Source: Zymoseptoria tritici IPO323 (lineage: Eukaryota; Ascomycota; Dothideomycetes; Mycosphaerellales; Mycosphaerellaceae). From it: DNA of 64,000 bases. The stretch spans positions 1,550,001-1,614,000 of the forward strand of contig NC_018218.1 in assembly GCF_000219625.1 (NCBI RefSeq). The letters are read 5' to 3'. The translations under genes were made by a program, and so were the position numbers. This document shows positions 1 through 12,191 of this stretch, piece by piece. A model generated the notes under the pieces. It saw only the letters and a program-made list of their open reading frames with translations. It did not search any database and had not been told where the DNA came from. Each line of letters opens with the position of its first letter. Positions within the stretch are counted from its first letter, which is position 1.

Positions 1-73
1 GATTCTTGAGCAAATGGAAGGGCTGAGAAGTGATTCTCCTCCCATCAGAGTTGATTGCAGCGGCCGCAAGGGC

Positions 74-1416
74 CTAGCCGACTCTGTCTTGCAGACCCCA
101 TTCCTTCGCACTGGCGGACAAGTACCGAATGACCTGGTCATTTTGCTGAGGCCAGGTAGACGGCCGGCGCTTGCCACGGGAGAACTTGAAATAGCCGTCA
201 AGCGTATCGATGACACGCTTCGAGGTGTCCTGAGGCTTCTGGAATGGCTTAGAAGCGTCTTCTCGGAGAAGATGGAGTATGTCGAGCAGTATCTGCGTGC
301 AGAAGTAGGTATACGTGGGCATGCCTGTCAATGTCCGGGCGGCCATCAACTTTCGCAGACCTCTCGTCAGCTCGTCCTGCGCCGGCACGTCCATGTCGAG
401 CTTGCTCAATTTGGCGAACTCGGGTAGAAGCTCCATGAGAACGATGTAATCCTCACGGTTGCGTTCGTCCGGAGTGAGGCTCATACGATCCTGTCTGGAA
501 TTGTACACTCCGAAATGGCCAGGCTTGAGGATTGGAACGCTCGATTGGCTCAGCACTTCTTGGAACTGCTCGAGTTTCTGGGCGGTGAGAATACACGTCC
601 ATTCGATGAAGTCTGCTCCCGAGTCGGAAGTATCTCCCACGTATGAGTGCAGGTTCATCACCTTTTCCGTGAAATTGGGCTTGCCGGGAACAGACTCCTG
701 AACCAAATCGCAGCTGTGCCTCAAGAGCGTGAACGCGGTGTCAGTGGTGACCGCTGCGCTGATGACATCGGCCTCGCCCTCGCAGTAGTCCTTCCAAATT
801 CTCTGGATGTTCTTTCGAACAGCGTTGACATCCTTGAAGAACATTGCAATTGCAAACATGGCATCCTCTTCCGTTTGTTCTATTTCGAACAGCACCGTGC
901 TGGCTGATTTGGAAGGCTTGGTGGCCGCCTTTTTTCCAGGAGTCGAACGAGGAGCTCTGAAGGCTCCTCCACGGCGAGCAATGCGAACATGTTCTCCATC
1001 GATCGTGGAGCATTCGCTTCCTGTGTTCCCGGCTCTTGTGCGGCATGTAGCGTTAACAAGACTGTCTCCAGGACGGTGATGAAGTGATGGTGGCCAGCAT
1101 CGCCTATCCCCTCGGCAGCCTGCTTCTTTCTGCTCGTTCTGAAGCTGCTGAAAAGTTCGGCTCCGTCTCGTCTAAGCCCAATTACGTTCCGCAATAGGGA
1201 GCCAATATGAGAAGGCAAGCCGATTTTGGGCTTGGTAGATTCGGCGATGACTTTGGCCAGATTCGTGAACTCTCCCAATGGAATGATGTGTTTTATCGTC
1301 TTGGATGCCCCGTTCGTCTTCTTGAGGCTGTCTTTGGTCCCAAGTTCCCCATCGTACGTAGCGATGGTGCCGGCTTTGTACTCGTTGTACGTATTCATGT
1401 ACGACCCGGAAGACAT
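74..1416 (-). CDS. DUF6604-like fungal protein, frame broken in the middle
   Basis: Two long reading frames on the minus strand together look like one protein. The first runs from the ATG at 1414-1416 to a stop at 880. The second is open from about 960 down to the stop at 74. The N-terminus (residues near YNEYKAGTIATYD) and the later stretch around AMFFKDVNAVRKNIQRIW resemble the fungal DUF6604 family, whose role is unknown; that assignment is from memory of the family. The frames overlap between about 880 and 960, in a Lys/Pro/Ser-rich linker containing a run of six T (930-935 on the plus strand). I find no GT-AG pair of normal intron length that joins them. The gene is therefore either frameshifted, miscalled at the homopolymer, or spliced in a way I cannot see. 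No signal peptide or membrane segment is apparent. Confidence 0.6.
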
Positions 1417-2005
1417 GATGGCTGCCGTCGATCAGGTAAATTCCGAATTTGGCAATCGTGGAAGTGCAGAGGGAGGAAGGTTGGAGGTGGAAGAGCAGCA
1501 AACAATTTTAGGTTGCATCACGCCAGGGATAAAACTCCACCGTGGTTTCTGGTTTCTGTGCCAGAAGGCAAGGTGCCGCCCGCAATACCAAAGTTCTGAC
1601 TTGTCGAGCCAACAAGATACTACATTATTTCCATTTCAAGCCATACCTATGCATCCGCTTCTCTCTATAGAAGCCTCACCGCGCGCCCAAGCCGACCCTA
1701 ATTCAAAACATGATTGATGCCCGCAAGAAGCCCGCCCACTAAACCAGAAAAATGCCCAACATGCTCGCTCGTCTCGCTCGAACGTTCTCTCCAGCTGCTC
1801 TCGGTTCGGTTTCCATTCTTCGCCTCTGGCCTGCATGCCTCGACTCGCTGTTGCTGCTGCTCGTGCTGCTGCTCGTATAACCAATTCATCCACATCAATG
1901 ACGGCCCAATAGACCCAACACTCATCTCACTCTGTCAAATCCCACCTCACGCCACCAGCCATCGCTCTGCCCATCGTGATCGCCACGGAACCTCCTGCGA
2001 AGATC
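1417..2005. other. intergenic region
   Basis: This 589-bp spacer holds the promoter of the DUF6604-like gene and the 3' end of the kinase gene. Both neighbours are on the minus strand. I see no supported gene in it. Confidence 0.5.
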
Positions 2006-5000
2006 CTACAATTCGCCTCTGTCCTTCCCACGACGCCGGAAGAAGTCCATGACGCGACGCGTGGCGCTCGAACTACCTCCATGACCGTGGTCGTAGGCGT
2101 CGCCCATGCGGCGTTGGTGAGGTCTCAAACTCTGGTCGCGACGTTGCGGGATCTGCTGCGGCTGCTGGACGGCGTCGTACTCCTCCCAGTCACCGTTTTC
2201 GGCCATGACGTACTGCTGGCCGTGGTTTGGTTCAGAGGCGGAGCCTGGATTTTGGACGGGAGTATAGAATCGCTCAGGAGGGTCCTGTTCGAGCATGTTA
2301 TTGCCATAACCGTCGTCGCGGAATTGCTTGCGCTGCATAAGCGGTGGAGTGGCATTCATGGCGAGTCCGGACTGCGTTGGAGAGGGCGGCAGGGCTTTGT
2401 CGTAACGTAGGTTCGAAGGATTGCCGCGGCGTTCTTCGTGGTTTATGGTGTTGCTACCAGCCGGACTAGAAGATTCTCCGCGCCCCAAGGCCACACCTTT
2501 GCTGCCTGGTCGACTAGACCGAGATTGCTGTGATTGTTGCGATCGGGGAGGACGGTACCCGTCATCGCCAGAATCCGAGTTCTGGTCCTTCTTGCCGCCA
2601 AAGTTGCTCATGCTCAAGCTGCCAGGCAGCCACGAAAAGCGTCTGGAGGTCCTCTTGCTTGATATGCTTGCTTCTCCCTCCTTCGATGCTTTGCGGTTGA
2701 AGCCGAAGCTTGGTCGACGTCCGTCTGTAGATGGACGTGGTTGTTCGATGTCGGCATTCGGCATCGCGTTCTTCATGCTGACCGGCGGGTACCTGCGATC
2801 TCGCTTTTCATTTGCTGCCGCTGCACTTTCCTGCTGTGTTGAGCGTCTGGAGCTGTTCCGGTTCATAACCTTGTCCGCGAGGCTACCCAATGTGCTGCTC
2901 CGCTTGTGCCCAGACGAGCTCTTCTGTTGCGATGGTGCACCTGATCGTCCAGAGGCCTTGCGGCCAGTGCTGGGTCGCCCAGTGGCGTTTGTGGATGGCT
3001 CTGCTTCGCCAGCGGCTGACCCGCCCGCGATCATATAGCCTGAGCCAGACTTTGGCTGAGAAATTTTGCCTTGGGCAGTCGTAGTGGTTGGCTGAGCAGC
3101 AGACGGTTGGCTGTACGAGTTTCCTCGTGATGGCAGCCGCGAAGGAACACCGAGCGCACCGCTCATACTGGTAGGACGTGCTGTGCTGCCGGCAGACGTT
3201 CCAAAACCGGTAGTTGCGTCTGACACAGCTCTTTGCTGCGGTCGACTCGAGGGTGGAAGCATGGAGCCATCCTGCCTCGACGATGTAACCTCGACCGGTC
3301 CGTGTCCGTCTGCTCGTGCTCTTGTCCTCGATGCCGTGCCAGCAGATTGTGACACCGCCTTGCGACCGCCAAGATCTTGAGAAGAGTCTCCGCGCGGGTT
3401 TGCAACATTCGGTGCCACATACTCCAGCTGTACTGTCCGTCTCTTCTGGTCGCGGGAAGTCTTGTTCCGCATGTCATTCGCTTCGTCACCACCGACACCG
3501 GCCATGACAGCATGCTTCGCTGCAGACATGGAAGATCGGTCCGCAGGGCCTCTAGTCGTTGGCTCCCTGACCGAAGCGCTACGTCCGAGTTGTGGCTCAC
3601 CGTCGTTGCGCACAGAGACTGGATCCACATCACTCTTGACCCGACTTCCGATGAAACCTACAACATGTGTGTATTCGCTCAGCCAGCTGTGACGAGCGAC
3701 CTCGAACAGGTCTGCTCTTCGTCGGGGATCCGGGACCAGTATTCTTCGTAGGAGGTCGCGAGCGTGTGGTGTGACGTATTCGGGAAAGGTCAATGGAGTG
3801 CTGACGATATACTTGTACAGCAAATTGATATTGTCGCCTTCAGGATTCGCGGGATCGTCGTCGAAAGGTAGGTATCCTGCCAACATGGCGTACTGAGAAT
3901 GATTAGCAAAAGGTGGGCGAGCGCACGTACTCTTCGTAGCTCACCAGAATGACACCGCAACTCCACACATCCACCTTCCGGCCAGTGTAGAGACCATCGC
4001 TCACGACCAGCTCAGGAGCCGCGTAACATGGACTTCCGCACGATGTCTGCATGAGATCGCCTCTCCGGTGACCTCCATCTCTGCCATCTCTCCACGGTAT
4101 CACCTTGTCCAGTCCTTGCGACTTGATATAGTTCTTGTCGCCTATCCGATTCTCCGCCTCTTCACCTAGCTCATCCTCGGGGTTGAATGTGTTTGCAAAT
4201 CCAAAGTCGGTGATTATTATGTGCTTGTTGCGGTCCAATAGCAGATTCTCCAGTTTCAAATCGCGGTGAACAATGCCCTTCTTATGTAAGTATCCAACAC
4301 CAGAAACCAGTTGAGCAAAGAGTCTCCGCGCTGCAGGGTCTTTGAGGTAGCGGTGATTGAGAATGTAGTCGAACAACTCGCCTCCAGAGGCGTATTCCAG
4401 AATGATGCCCATATGTCGCTCCGTCTCCACAAACTCGTGTAGGCGGACAATGTTGGGATGTTGAAGCTCGCGTAAGATGTGGATTTCCCGGTAAATCTTA
4501 GGAAGGCGAGTAGTGTTTCCGGCGAGGCTTTCCTTTCGGATCAGCTTGATGGCAACCTGGACAGTGGAATCCTTCTTCCACCCCATTTTGACTTTGCCGA
4601 ACTCTCCCTCGCCAATTGTCTGACCGAGGATGTAGTCGCCGAACTTGACCTCTTTGCTCTTATGCGAATTTCCGTGCTTGAGATGTTCCTGACGGCTCCG
4701 CTGTACTGGTGCCGCCTCTGCAACATCCTGCATATTGTTGGTAGTTCCCAGTGGCCGGCCTTCGGCCTTGCGAGCTTCTGCCCGAGCCACATCCTCCTGC
4801 GGATCATCAACTACGATACGGTTGATAACAGCACTGTTCTCCCGCGGTAGATCTGTACCCATGGGAGGCTGACCGACAGCCGTGGATGATCTGCTAGATG
4901 TAGGGGCATTGCGTGTACGCTGGCTCCGTCCACTGCCTGGCTGCTCTTCCCTTGATGGTTGTGTTGTCCGCCGACGATCGCTATCACTCCCGCTTCCATA

Positions 5001-5405
5001 CCCAGTCTGTGCATGCGATTGCGATTGCGATTGCGGACGTGAGCTGTATCCTCGTGAATCGTACGATGCTGGTGCGGGATTCGGCGACTGAGACTGATAG
5101 GACGTGGCGGCGCGGATGGGTAAGGACGTTGCCGGCTCGGGATAGAATTGGGCGTAGGTCGATGCGTTCATACCGGGCGAATCTTGACCGCGCGGTGAGC
5201 CCATGGCTGCAGAGGAGTACTGTGACTGCTGCTGCTGGGGAGTGTTTGGGCCTGAAGTATTGCCTACAGGCCGCCGTGATGCGGATTGTGGAGATGACAC
5301 GGTCGTAGGTGCGGCGCTGGCGTGAGCGGCAGAGGTGGGTGTGTAGTGTTCGCCGTATTGCTGGTGAGAGTGCGGGCTCTGCGGTTGAACGGCGGCCGAC
5401 GACAT
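2006..5405 (-). CDS. kfsA: Ser/Thr protein kinase, Kin4/KfsA type
   Basis: Exons are 3945-5405 and 2006-3892. The 52-bp intron (3893-3944) has donor GTGAGC and acceptor CAG, and splicing restores the run CGVIL-YAMLAGYLPFDDD, giving about 1115 residues. Residues 1 to about 250 are Gln/Ser-rich and disordered. The kinase domain spans about 255-575, with the glycine loop GEGEFGKV, HRDLKLEN (about 379), DFG (about 400) and an activation segment ending in TSCGSPCYAAPE. A basic insertion of about 30 residues lies between DFG and that segment. The tail of over 500 residues is low complexity and rich in Ser, Gln, Arg and Pro. The domain matches yeast Kin4 and Aspergillus KfsA, kinases linked to spindle-position checking and septation. 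The start at 5405 is the first ATG in frame. The family is fairly sure; the exact orthology is inferred. Confidence 0.85.
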
Positions 5406-8366
5406 GATGGGCAATTATCCACCACAAAGAGAAGGAAGCACAGCGGCGAAGTCGACGGGCGACAAAGGCAGGTCGAGCAGTAGGGCAGGAGTATGCTCTG
5501 TTCTCGGGAGCAAGCGCGTCTTCCGGTCAGTGTGCCTGCACAGCGGCGCGGATGAAGGATTGCCGGCGACGTCCAAGGTTTCTCACGGTCGCACTCGAAT
5601 GGCACGTCTCAAGATGCACGGGGCGTGGAGATTATGTGCCGAAGCCGTGGCTTCGCGGTGGACGCGGAGTCGAGAGGAAGTTCGCGTGTTCGGGGAGAAG
5701 GCCTCGCGATCGGCGGAAGTGTTGCGAGGTGCAGAGTCGAACAGTTGACGCCAGCGAAAGCGGCAACGGCACCCAAGGAAAGCTGTCGGCACAGCAGGAA
5801 TTCGGAGACGCTGAAGTGGAAGTGGACCCCCGGAGCCTTGGACTATACAAATCAGTACGAGTGCCAGTGGCGCGCGAGCTGCTCGTCGCCCCGAGTACTG
5901 CAACAAGGGCAATTCAGGTAAGGTGGTGATTGATGAGGAAGCGCCGGCGGTGTAACGAGGAGTGGAGCTGGCCGGGTCCGGAAAGTCGACGAGGGATTGA
6001 CCGCCTGCAACAAGTGATATTGCAGCAGGTCTGCAACGACAACAACGACGGCCACGACAACAAAGCAGCGACAAAGATGGAAGAGATGGAGAACATACAG
6101 CAGACAGCGCGGCGGGACTCGAGGCGGAGGCGGCGGACGGGTATGATGGACGACGCGGGTGCCCTCTCTCTCTCTCGAGGTGCAATTAGCGTGGCTGGGA
6201 TCTATCTGGTCACTGGTCACTGGTCCGGTCGCTTCTCCCAGGCCTTGTCCTGCTAGTTCCGTCGTGCACGTTTTCGATCTCCATCAATAAAGATAATAAT
6301 AATCACAGTAAGGTATGGCACACATACCATCTCAATCTACACCGTCACACCTGCACCGCCCGAGCCTCACTGGCCGACGGGCCCTTCATTCAATGGGTCA
6401 TGACATCAAAGTTGCGATCTGGATACTATGAATCGCGTTTGAAACGTGCCCTGTGGTCCTGTGGTTCGCTTGACAGCTTGGAGGTGCTTAACGCGGCACC
6501 CGTTCTTCAAACCCTTGGCTGATACCTCGTCCTGATGCGCGGTGCTGCTTCACATTTTCATACCACTGAGGTACCTACCTACTCCATCATCACATTGTTA
6601 TTGCACATACAGGCCACACCAGCCTCATAACAAACCGGCACATCTGCGGTATACCCAACCATGGCGGGTAGTAGCTCATCGTTCGAATCGCGTCTTCCCA
6701 ATCGCTTCCAGTGTCAACCCAATCAGGCACCCTTGGTATTTCTAGCGAGATCTTCACATGGATAGTTCTAAATCTCCGTGAAGACAAGCTGGAAGCTGCA
6801 GCTGCACGCGAGGGTGATTATTGCCAGGTCGCAACTCACAATTCACTCACACAGTACCGTATGCATGGAGAGCAACGTGGTGGAATCAGCTTCGCAAACA
6901 CACCGCATAGAACTGGGTACCGCATCGATGTCTTCGTCGTCATCGTCTCCAGCAGAACCAAAGTCGCGACCGGCATCCCCCATCCTCCAAACACGCTTCA
7001 GTAGCGTATCGGCGAGCAGAATGACTCGCAGCGCCACGATCCGCCAGGTTCCAGCCTGAAACGAGTTCGGGATTTCTCCTTCCGGATGCCTGCAAAAGTC
7101 TGGAACACTGACAGCCGCTGAGAACGGTAGAGTCTGCGATCTGGGATCTCATCATCCTGTCATCTCTCGGGCCACAAGGACTCGGATGCTTCGCACGTCA
7201 TCACCTTGAACGGCACATCCCTCCATGCGGTGCTGCGGCGTGGCCATCACACTTGTACTTTTCTACGACTCGCGACCAATCTTGTGCATTTTACCTTCAA
7301 TCTTGTGCGGTTTGACTTCAGGTTCGGGTGACCGACGTGCAGCGGATCGGTCATGTCAGCCCAACGTGCCGTGCCGCCGTGGTGCTCGAGGCTATGTTGA
7401 TCAACAGCTCCATCAGGTGGCCGAAGACCCTCACACGAGTGACATAGCATCGCAGTTTATTGCATCGACCTCATCTTTACCTCGGTCGCATCGCGAACTC
7501 TCCAGGCATCTAAGATTCAAAACTTTGCGCGATCATGCAGGCACGGAAGAACACCGGGTTCCCGCATACACGTAACGAACAGCACTGTTCGACGGGCACG
7601 GATAGAACAATGACGAGATGTGACAAGTTGCGGTATGGGAAACCCTCACCCAAACCTCGTGTTTGAAAAGAACAGACAAGGGAGGCTCGTGATGGCATGT
7701 CATTGTTTCAAGACCTGGAAAGGAAACTACGTCTCCTTTCTCGCATCATGCCGCAGCCTGCTCGCATGGATTGATCGTGGCCTTCAGAGTGGCATCTCCA
7801 TGTGCGTGTGGATGCGCCATCTGGTCCAGCAGGCGGGCGTGCTTAAACAACACGCTCAAGTTGGCGGTGACATTATGCCAAATCATTGTGAAAGCCATGG
7901 ATCCTGCAACGCACTCGGGCAAAAATACACTGATCCGACCAAACCCCATGGCAGCGGTACCATGTGTCTCTCAAACAGATGACATCTTGACGTCGAAAAT
8001 TACCGGTCCAAGCACCGTCGAGAAGAAGCACCTCCCCATTCGTTCCCATTCAACAACATGTGAGATTCGTTGCAGACTCTTCCGCCCCACGAACATTGCC
8101 CACACAGCTCTGATTATGCCATGTCCTCACACGCCAGACCATTCCCACGCACAAACTGACAGGCGAGCAACTCGCAATCTCAGCCCAGGTCCTCCCTTTT
8201 ACGATCCCCTGCTTCAGGCTCGAGCCTGCACCTACGCGCGTCATCTCGCCTGCCAAATTATCCTTCCACTCGAGTTCTTCAGCCCTGGCGAAGGTCAAAG
8301 TAACAAGCAGCGATCAGTGCTGTGGCCCGAATGTGCTGCGTGGGATACAGTCAGAGACGGGCCTGT
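5406..8366. other. long region without a supported gene
   Basis: Nearly 3 kb upstream of the kinase start contains only short or overlapping open frames with no recognisable domain. It includes a CT repeat near 6165-6176 and an AT-rich stretch around 6283-6302. It may hold a long 5' leader and regulatory DNA for the kinase, or an unrecognised RNA. Nothing specific can be supported. Confidence 0.5.
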
Positions 8367-9140
8367 TTACTGCTCCTCAATGCGCGAAGGTGTCCGCCGA
8401 GTCTTGAACAGCAGCGGTGTCATCGGTATTGCATCAGCACGGTTGCTCGAAGAAGAGCGTCCAGGCAAAATCTCTCGACTCGGACCGGGACCGACGGGCG
8501 ATTGGCGACTGCAGCTACCAATGTCGTTCATGGACGCTGACCCAGCTACGATCTCGTCGATTGTCTTGGGAGTCCAAATTTCACGGCTTCGATTGGTGAC
8601 GGAGGGATCATTCCCCTTGTCGATCCTCGGACCAGAGGATTTCTGAGGAGGAGCTCTTGCACTCGGCACTGTCTTGACGCTCTCCGCGTGACGACCCGCA
8701 GACACAACCTTTGCCGAATCGCAGAGCCGGCGCTGTCGTCGTCGATGACGCCTCCAGTAGAGCCCGGCAAGAACGAGAGTCGTGACGATGATTAGGGTCG
8801 AGAGGACAATCAGTGAAATGTATAGCGCTGGCGATTGCTGGTGGGCGGCCGTCGATGCCGCGATTGTAGGCTCGAAGTTGGTCGGAGTGTTAACCTCACT
8901 TGATTCTGTAGTCCGCGATGCCTTAGTTGACGTTCCGGTCTTGCTGGCAGAGGAGGTACTGGTTATTCCACTAATCTGGGCGAAGCGATTGACTGACAAC
9001 GGCGAAAGGGCAATTTGACTCGCTGGAAGCGGGCTGCTGGATGGATCAAAAGTGACGCCGCTCCAGGTTGCGTCTGGCGGGTCTGAGGAGGCTGTGATGG
9101 TGCCGGTGAAGAAGACGGCGCGGTTCGCAACATCTGCCAT
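8367..9140 (-). CDS. single-pass membrane protein, Ser/Thr-rich
   Basis: A single open frame of 257 codons starts with ATG at 9138-9140. The first 100 residues are rich in Ser and Thr. One hydrophobic segment follows at about residues 105-128, then at once an Arg-rich stop-transfer cluster (WRRHRRRQRR) and a polar cytoplasmic-type tail of about 120 residues. There is no clear N-terminal signal peptide, so either the start lies further upstream behind an intron or the helix itself is the targeting signal. The layout recalls fungal wall-stress or Mid2-like proteins, but there is no WSC domain or other named motif. The function is unknown. A similar protein lies next door on the same strand. Confidence 0.5.
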   Translation of the reverse strand: MADVANRAVFFTGTITASSDPPDATWSGVTFDPSSSPLPASQIALSPLSVNRFAQISGITSTSSASKTGTSTKASRTTESSEVNTPTNFEPTIAASTAAHQQSPALYISLIVLSTLIIVTTLVLAGLYWRRHRRRQRRLCDSAKVVSAGRHAESVKTVPSARAPPQKSSGPRIDKGNDPSVTNRSREIWTPKTIDEIVAGSASMNDIGSCSRQSPVGPGPSREILPGRSSSSNRADAIPMTPLLFKTRRTPSRIEEQ

Positions 9141-9654
9141 CGGGAGGAGGCTTCCTTCCGGTAGATTTGAAAATATTCCAAAAACGTCCAGTCTTTACGC
9201 AATTGATGCTGCGGGAACATCTACACAATGCTGGACGAGATGCAGGATAGAAGTCCGACTGGTGCGACTGTCTTTAACGGCATTAACACCATCATTGCCG
9301 CCGCCCTTGTATTGTACGCCTTCATGATGCTGGAGCAGTCTCACGTGTTTCAATCAGCCTCGCAGGTGTAACGCAATTGCGTGCGACGAAGGTCGTACAG
9401 CAACGTCGGCAAGGATAAGAGTGAAGACCAAGTACTTGCAAGATGGGCAGGTGATCTAGATGCCCCACGAAGAACCATTTGGAGACTTTCTCGCACAGAG
9501 TAATAGGCCACAAGGCAATCAAGGTGGAACGCGTTCGTGACACAGTGATGATATCTGCGGAACAACGCTTTTGCCATACCAGCGGAATTGCTGCGCTCTC
9601 AAGGACGATCCAGATTGAAGACTCGAGTCACCACACACGTATGAACCTATGAGT

Positions 9655-10318
9655 TCACGACTCCGTGAACATATCGCTGTCCTCAACGTTGGGAATTTGC
9701 CGCGCGGCCTCAAGACTCTGTGGTGAATCGCCTGTGCTCCTGGTAGCACGCAGCTCCGTCATGATGAATTGTGCTCGCGCATCTTCCAGCTCTCCCAAGT
9801 CTTGCTCCCTCAAGCTACTTGTGCTCTCGATAGCATCCTCGAGCTGAGCCGTTGTCAACGCACGCATCAGAGTCGCTGACCCGCCCCAGACTGGAGATGA
9901 ATGCCGTGTCCGAGAATGGATCGTCTAGTCCGGTGAAGTGCACAACAGATTCTTCCTCGCTGCTCGTGGAGACGGGGGAGCCGAGCTCAAACTGTTGCGA
10001 GTGCATCCTGTCGCGTGGCAGACTCGATTCCGATAATGATGTTTCTGGCAGCTCTTCACACCGGATGACCTCCGTTGTCTGCTCGTTCGCATCCGGGAAG
10101 AATGGAGGTGGGTCGTCTTGGTACGCCTGGAGTGAGTCACTGGGCGACTCACTCAAGTCATTGATAGCTGGTGCTCGCCTTGAGCGTTCGTAGCAGAAGA
10201 CTGTGAACCCCAGCCCGAGCAGTGCAAGTAGCACAAGTAGAACGAGAAGCATTGTGATCGTATGACTGCTGGCCACTACACGGATACACACAGTCGGTGC
10301 ATCATGTTCGAGTGGCAT
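9655..10318 (-). CDS. short single-pass membrane protein, 3' end uncertain
   Basis: An ATG at 10316-10318 opens a frame that continues to 9815. A hydrophobic helix of about 20 residues (TMLLVLLVLLALLGLGFTVF) near residues 20-40 is followed by an acidic, Ser/Pro-rich tail. From about 9867 down to 9655 another frame is open and also looks protein-like (LEDAIESTSSLREQDLGELE). The two could be joined by an intron or by a frameshift near 9870-9930. I could not place a convincing donor and acceptor, so the end of the protein is open. No known domain is present. Confidence 0.4.
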
Positions 10319-10866
10319 GATCGAAGGTGATTGTCTGAACGCCGAGAGTGTATGGTACGAAGCTGTTGAGCACTGGGAGGCTCGCGAGAACTCTGTGGTG
10401 TATAGTGCGTGGAAGGCCAGGCATCTTTCAGTCCGAAACCACAGCTCCCAAGTGCTCTGTGGACCGATGACTTCGTGCAGCGAGCACACATGCAAAGGTA
10501 GCACAAACCATGCTGTCTCCGGCCCGCCTGGAAGCTGGGAAGCCAATCAAACCCACGGCATACGCAACTGCATCAACTCCATATCCAGATGCTGTGTGGC
10601 AGGAGCATGTGATATGGCTCAAAGCTGGATCTGTCTCCCGTCGCAGCTTCATGGCAATGGCAGGTTCTGCGCCGTGTAGACATGTGAAGTGGGCCCGAGC
10701 ATGAACCTTGTGAAGTGAAGTGAGATGGTGGCCACACGGTGATTAGACTAGCGCCGGAGATAACATCTGCGAGGTCCACTTGCAACTCCAGCTTCAAGCT
10801 ATAATCACTCAACCACATCGACAAACGCACGCCGCCCTGTTCAGGAATCACCACGCGACCGCCGTC
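10319..10866. promoter_or_regulatory. divergent intergenic region
   Basis: This 548-bp spacer lies between two outward-pointing genes (the membrane protein on minus, csn7 on plus), so it should carry both promoters. No specific element was recognised. Confidence 0.4.
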
Positions 10867-11739
10867 ATGGATCAATCCCGCGCCATCAATGCGCTCGCAC
10901 CATTCGTCGCCCTTGCCAAATCCGCCAACTCGCCACGAGCCGCCGCCGACCTGATCACGCAGGCAACATCAGCTCCAAACACATATGTCTTCGCCGAGCT
11001 CCTGCAGCAACCCAACATCCAGTCACTCGCGGGGAACGAGCAGTACGGCGGCTTTCACACCTTGCTGCAGATCTTCTCCTGGGGCACTTGGACAGACTAC
11101 AAGACCACACAAAATCTACCTCCACTCGCAGACAATCAAGCACTCAAGCTCCGCTTGCTGTCCCTCCTCACGCTCGCCGCACGAAAGTCAGACACGCCGT
11201 CATCATCTTCTATTCTCAGCTATCAATCTCTCTGCACTCATCTCGAACTCACATCACCGGTAGAGCTCGAACAACTGGTGACAACGGCTCTCTACAGCGA
11301 TCTCATCAAAGGCACTCTCAACCCTTCTGATCAGACCATCAACATCATTTCGGTGGCACCGCTGAGGGACATCGCTCCTGGTAGTGTGCAGAACATGGTT
11401 GCTGAGCTTGCAGCTTGGAGCGGTCGGTGCGATTCGGTTCTTGAATCACTCGAGGCGGAGATCAAGAAGGTCAAGTCAGAGTCAGAGAAGCGAGCGAAGG
11501 CAGAGGCAAAAGCAGAGAAGCAGTACAAGGCTGTTGCGGATGCGTCGGAGAAGAGCAATACCGGTTCGGGTATGGGTGGGAGCAAGACTGGCCACAACAC
11601 CCGAGGCGCGAACAAGAGAGAGCAGACGATGGATGATGATGAATGGGAGGATCCAATGGATGTTGATAGCGGACCAGTTGGCAAGAAGAAGAGCAGTGGG
11701 ATGATGGGCAAGCTCAGATCAGGTGGAGGGAGTCGATGA
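10867..11739 (+). CDS. csnG: COP9 signalosome subunit 7 (PCI domain)
   Basis: A single exon of 290 codons starts at the ATG opening MDQSRAINALAPFVALAKS. The conserved N-terminus (SPRAAADLITQATSAPNTYV, then FAELL) and the following PCI-type helical and winged-helix region (about residues 20-170, including LLSLLTLAAR and DLIKGTLN) match CSN7/CsnG. The signalosome removes Nedd8 from cullins in the nucleus and in Aspergillus controls development and secondary metabolism. A Lys/Glu-rich coiled-coil stretch (about 195-235) and an acidic DDDEWEDPMDVD segment lead to a Lys/Gly-rich end. An earlier in-frame codon near 10780 is not an ATG, so 10867 is the best start. Confusion with eIF3m, another PCI protein, is unlikely given the N-terminal signature. 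Confidence 0.85.
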   Translation: MDQSRAINALAPFVALAKSANSPRAAADLITQATSAPNTYVFAELLQQPNIQSLAGNEQYGGFHTLLQIFSWGTWTDYKTTQNLPPLADNQALKLRLLSLLTLAARKSDTPSSSSILSYQSLCTHLELTSPVELEQLVTTALYSDLIKGTLNPSDQTINIISVAPLRDIAPGSVQNMVAELAAWSGRCDSVLESLEAEIKKVKSESEKRAKAEAKAEKQYKAVADASEKSNTGSGMGGSKTGHNTRGANKREQTMDDDEWEDPMDVDSGPVGKKKSSGMMGKLRSGGGSR

Positions 11740-12191
11740 ACAACGCGGACAGGAAGAATCTAAAAGCGGGAGTCCGCCACAGCGACAGACGGGACACACC
11801 TGCGGATGCGTGGCTCAGCCCGCGTTGGGAGGGCAGTCCTCTGTTGTCACGCATTGCGACAAGGAGCGCATTGTATGTGGTATGAGAGTATGAATTACGA
11901 CAGAGCAGAACGATCAACAGAGGCTTACTTTTGATACTCTGTCATGAAGCTCCACAGTTCCAAGAGTATGGAACTGTGCAACAGTGTCGATCTGATCTTG
12001 ACACTCGAATATCGATGCGTTCTGGCAACGCCAGTCGGGCCCCGGATGGCGTCTTACAGGGTTCGGACGACGAGGGCCTGTGCTCAGGCATCATGGCATG
12101 GCATGACATACTATTGCCTCACATAACCCCATCGATTCAATGCTTTTGTGCCACCATCTGACCTCCATTACTGACCCAATCATCTTCGACA
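11740..12191. other. intergenic region
   Basis: About 450 bp separates csn7 from the methyltransferase locus. I see no gene in it. The inverted pair around 11943-11975 (GGAACTGTG/CTCCACAGTTCC-like) is short and probably incidental. Confidence 0.4.

Noticed and set aside
6160..6180. CT dinucleotide run
   Set aside because: Short simple repeat, common in fungal leaders.
6661..6710. GTTCGAATC sequence resembling a tRNA T-loop
   Set aside because: No acceptor, D or anticodon arms could be paired around it.
7771..8646. 291-codon open frame on the plus strand upstream of the first membrane-protein gene
   Set aside because: It has no domain, overlaps the better-supported minus-strand gene at its 3' end, and has a composition typical of random long frames in GC-rich DNA.
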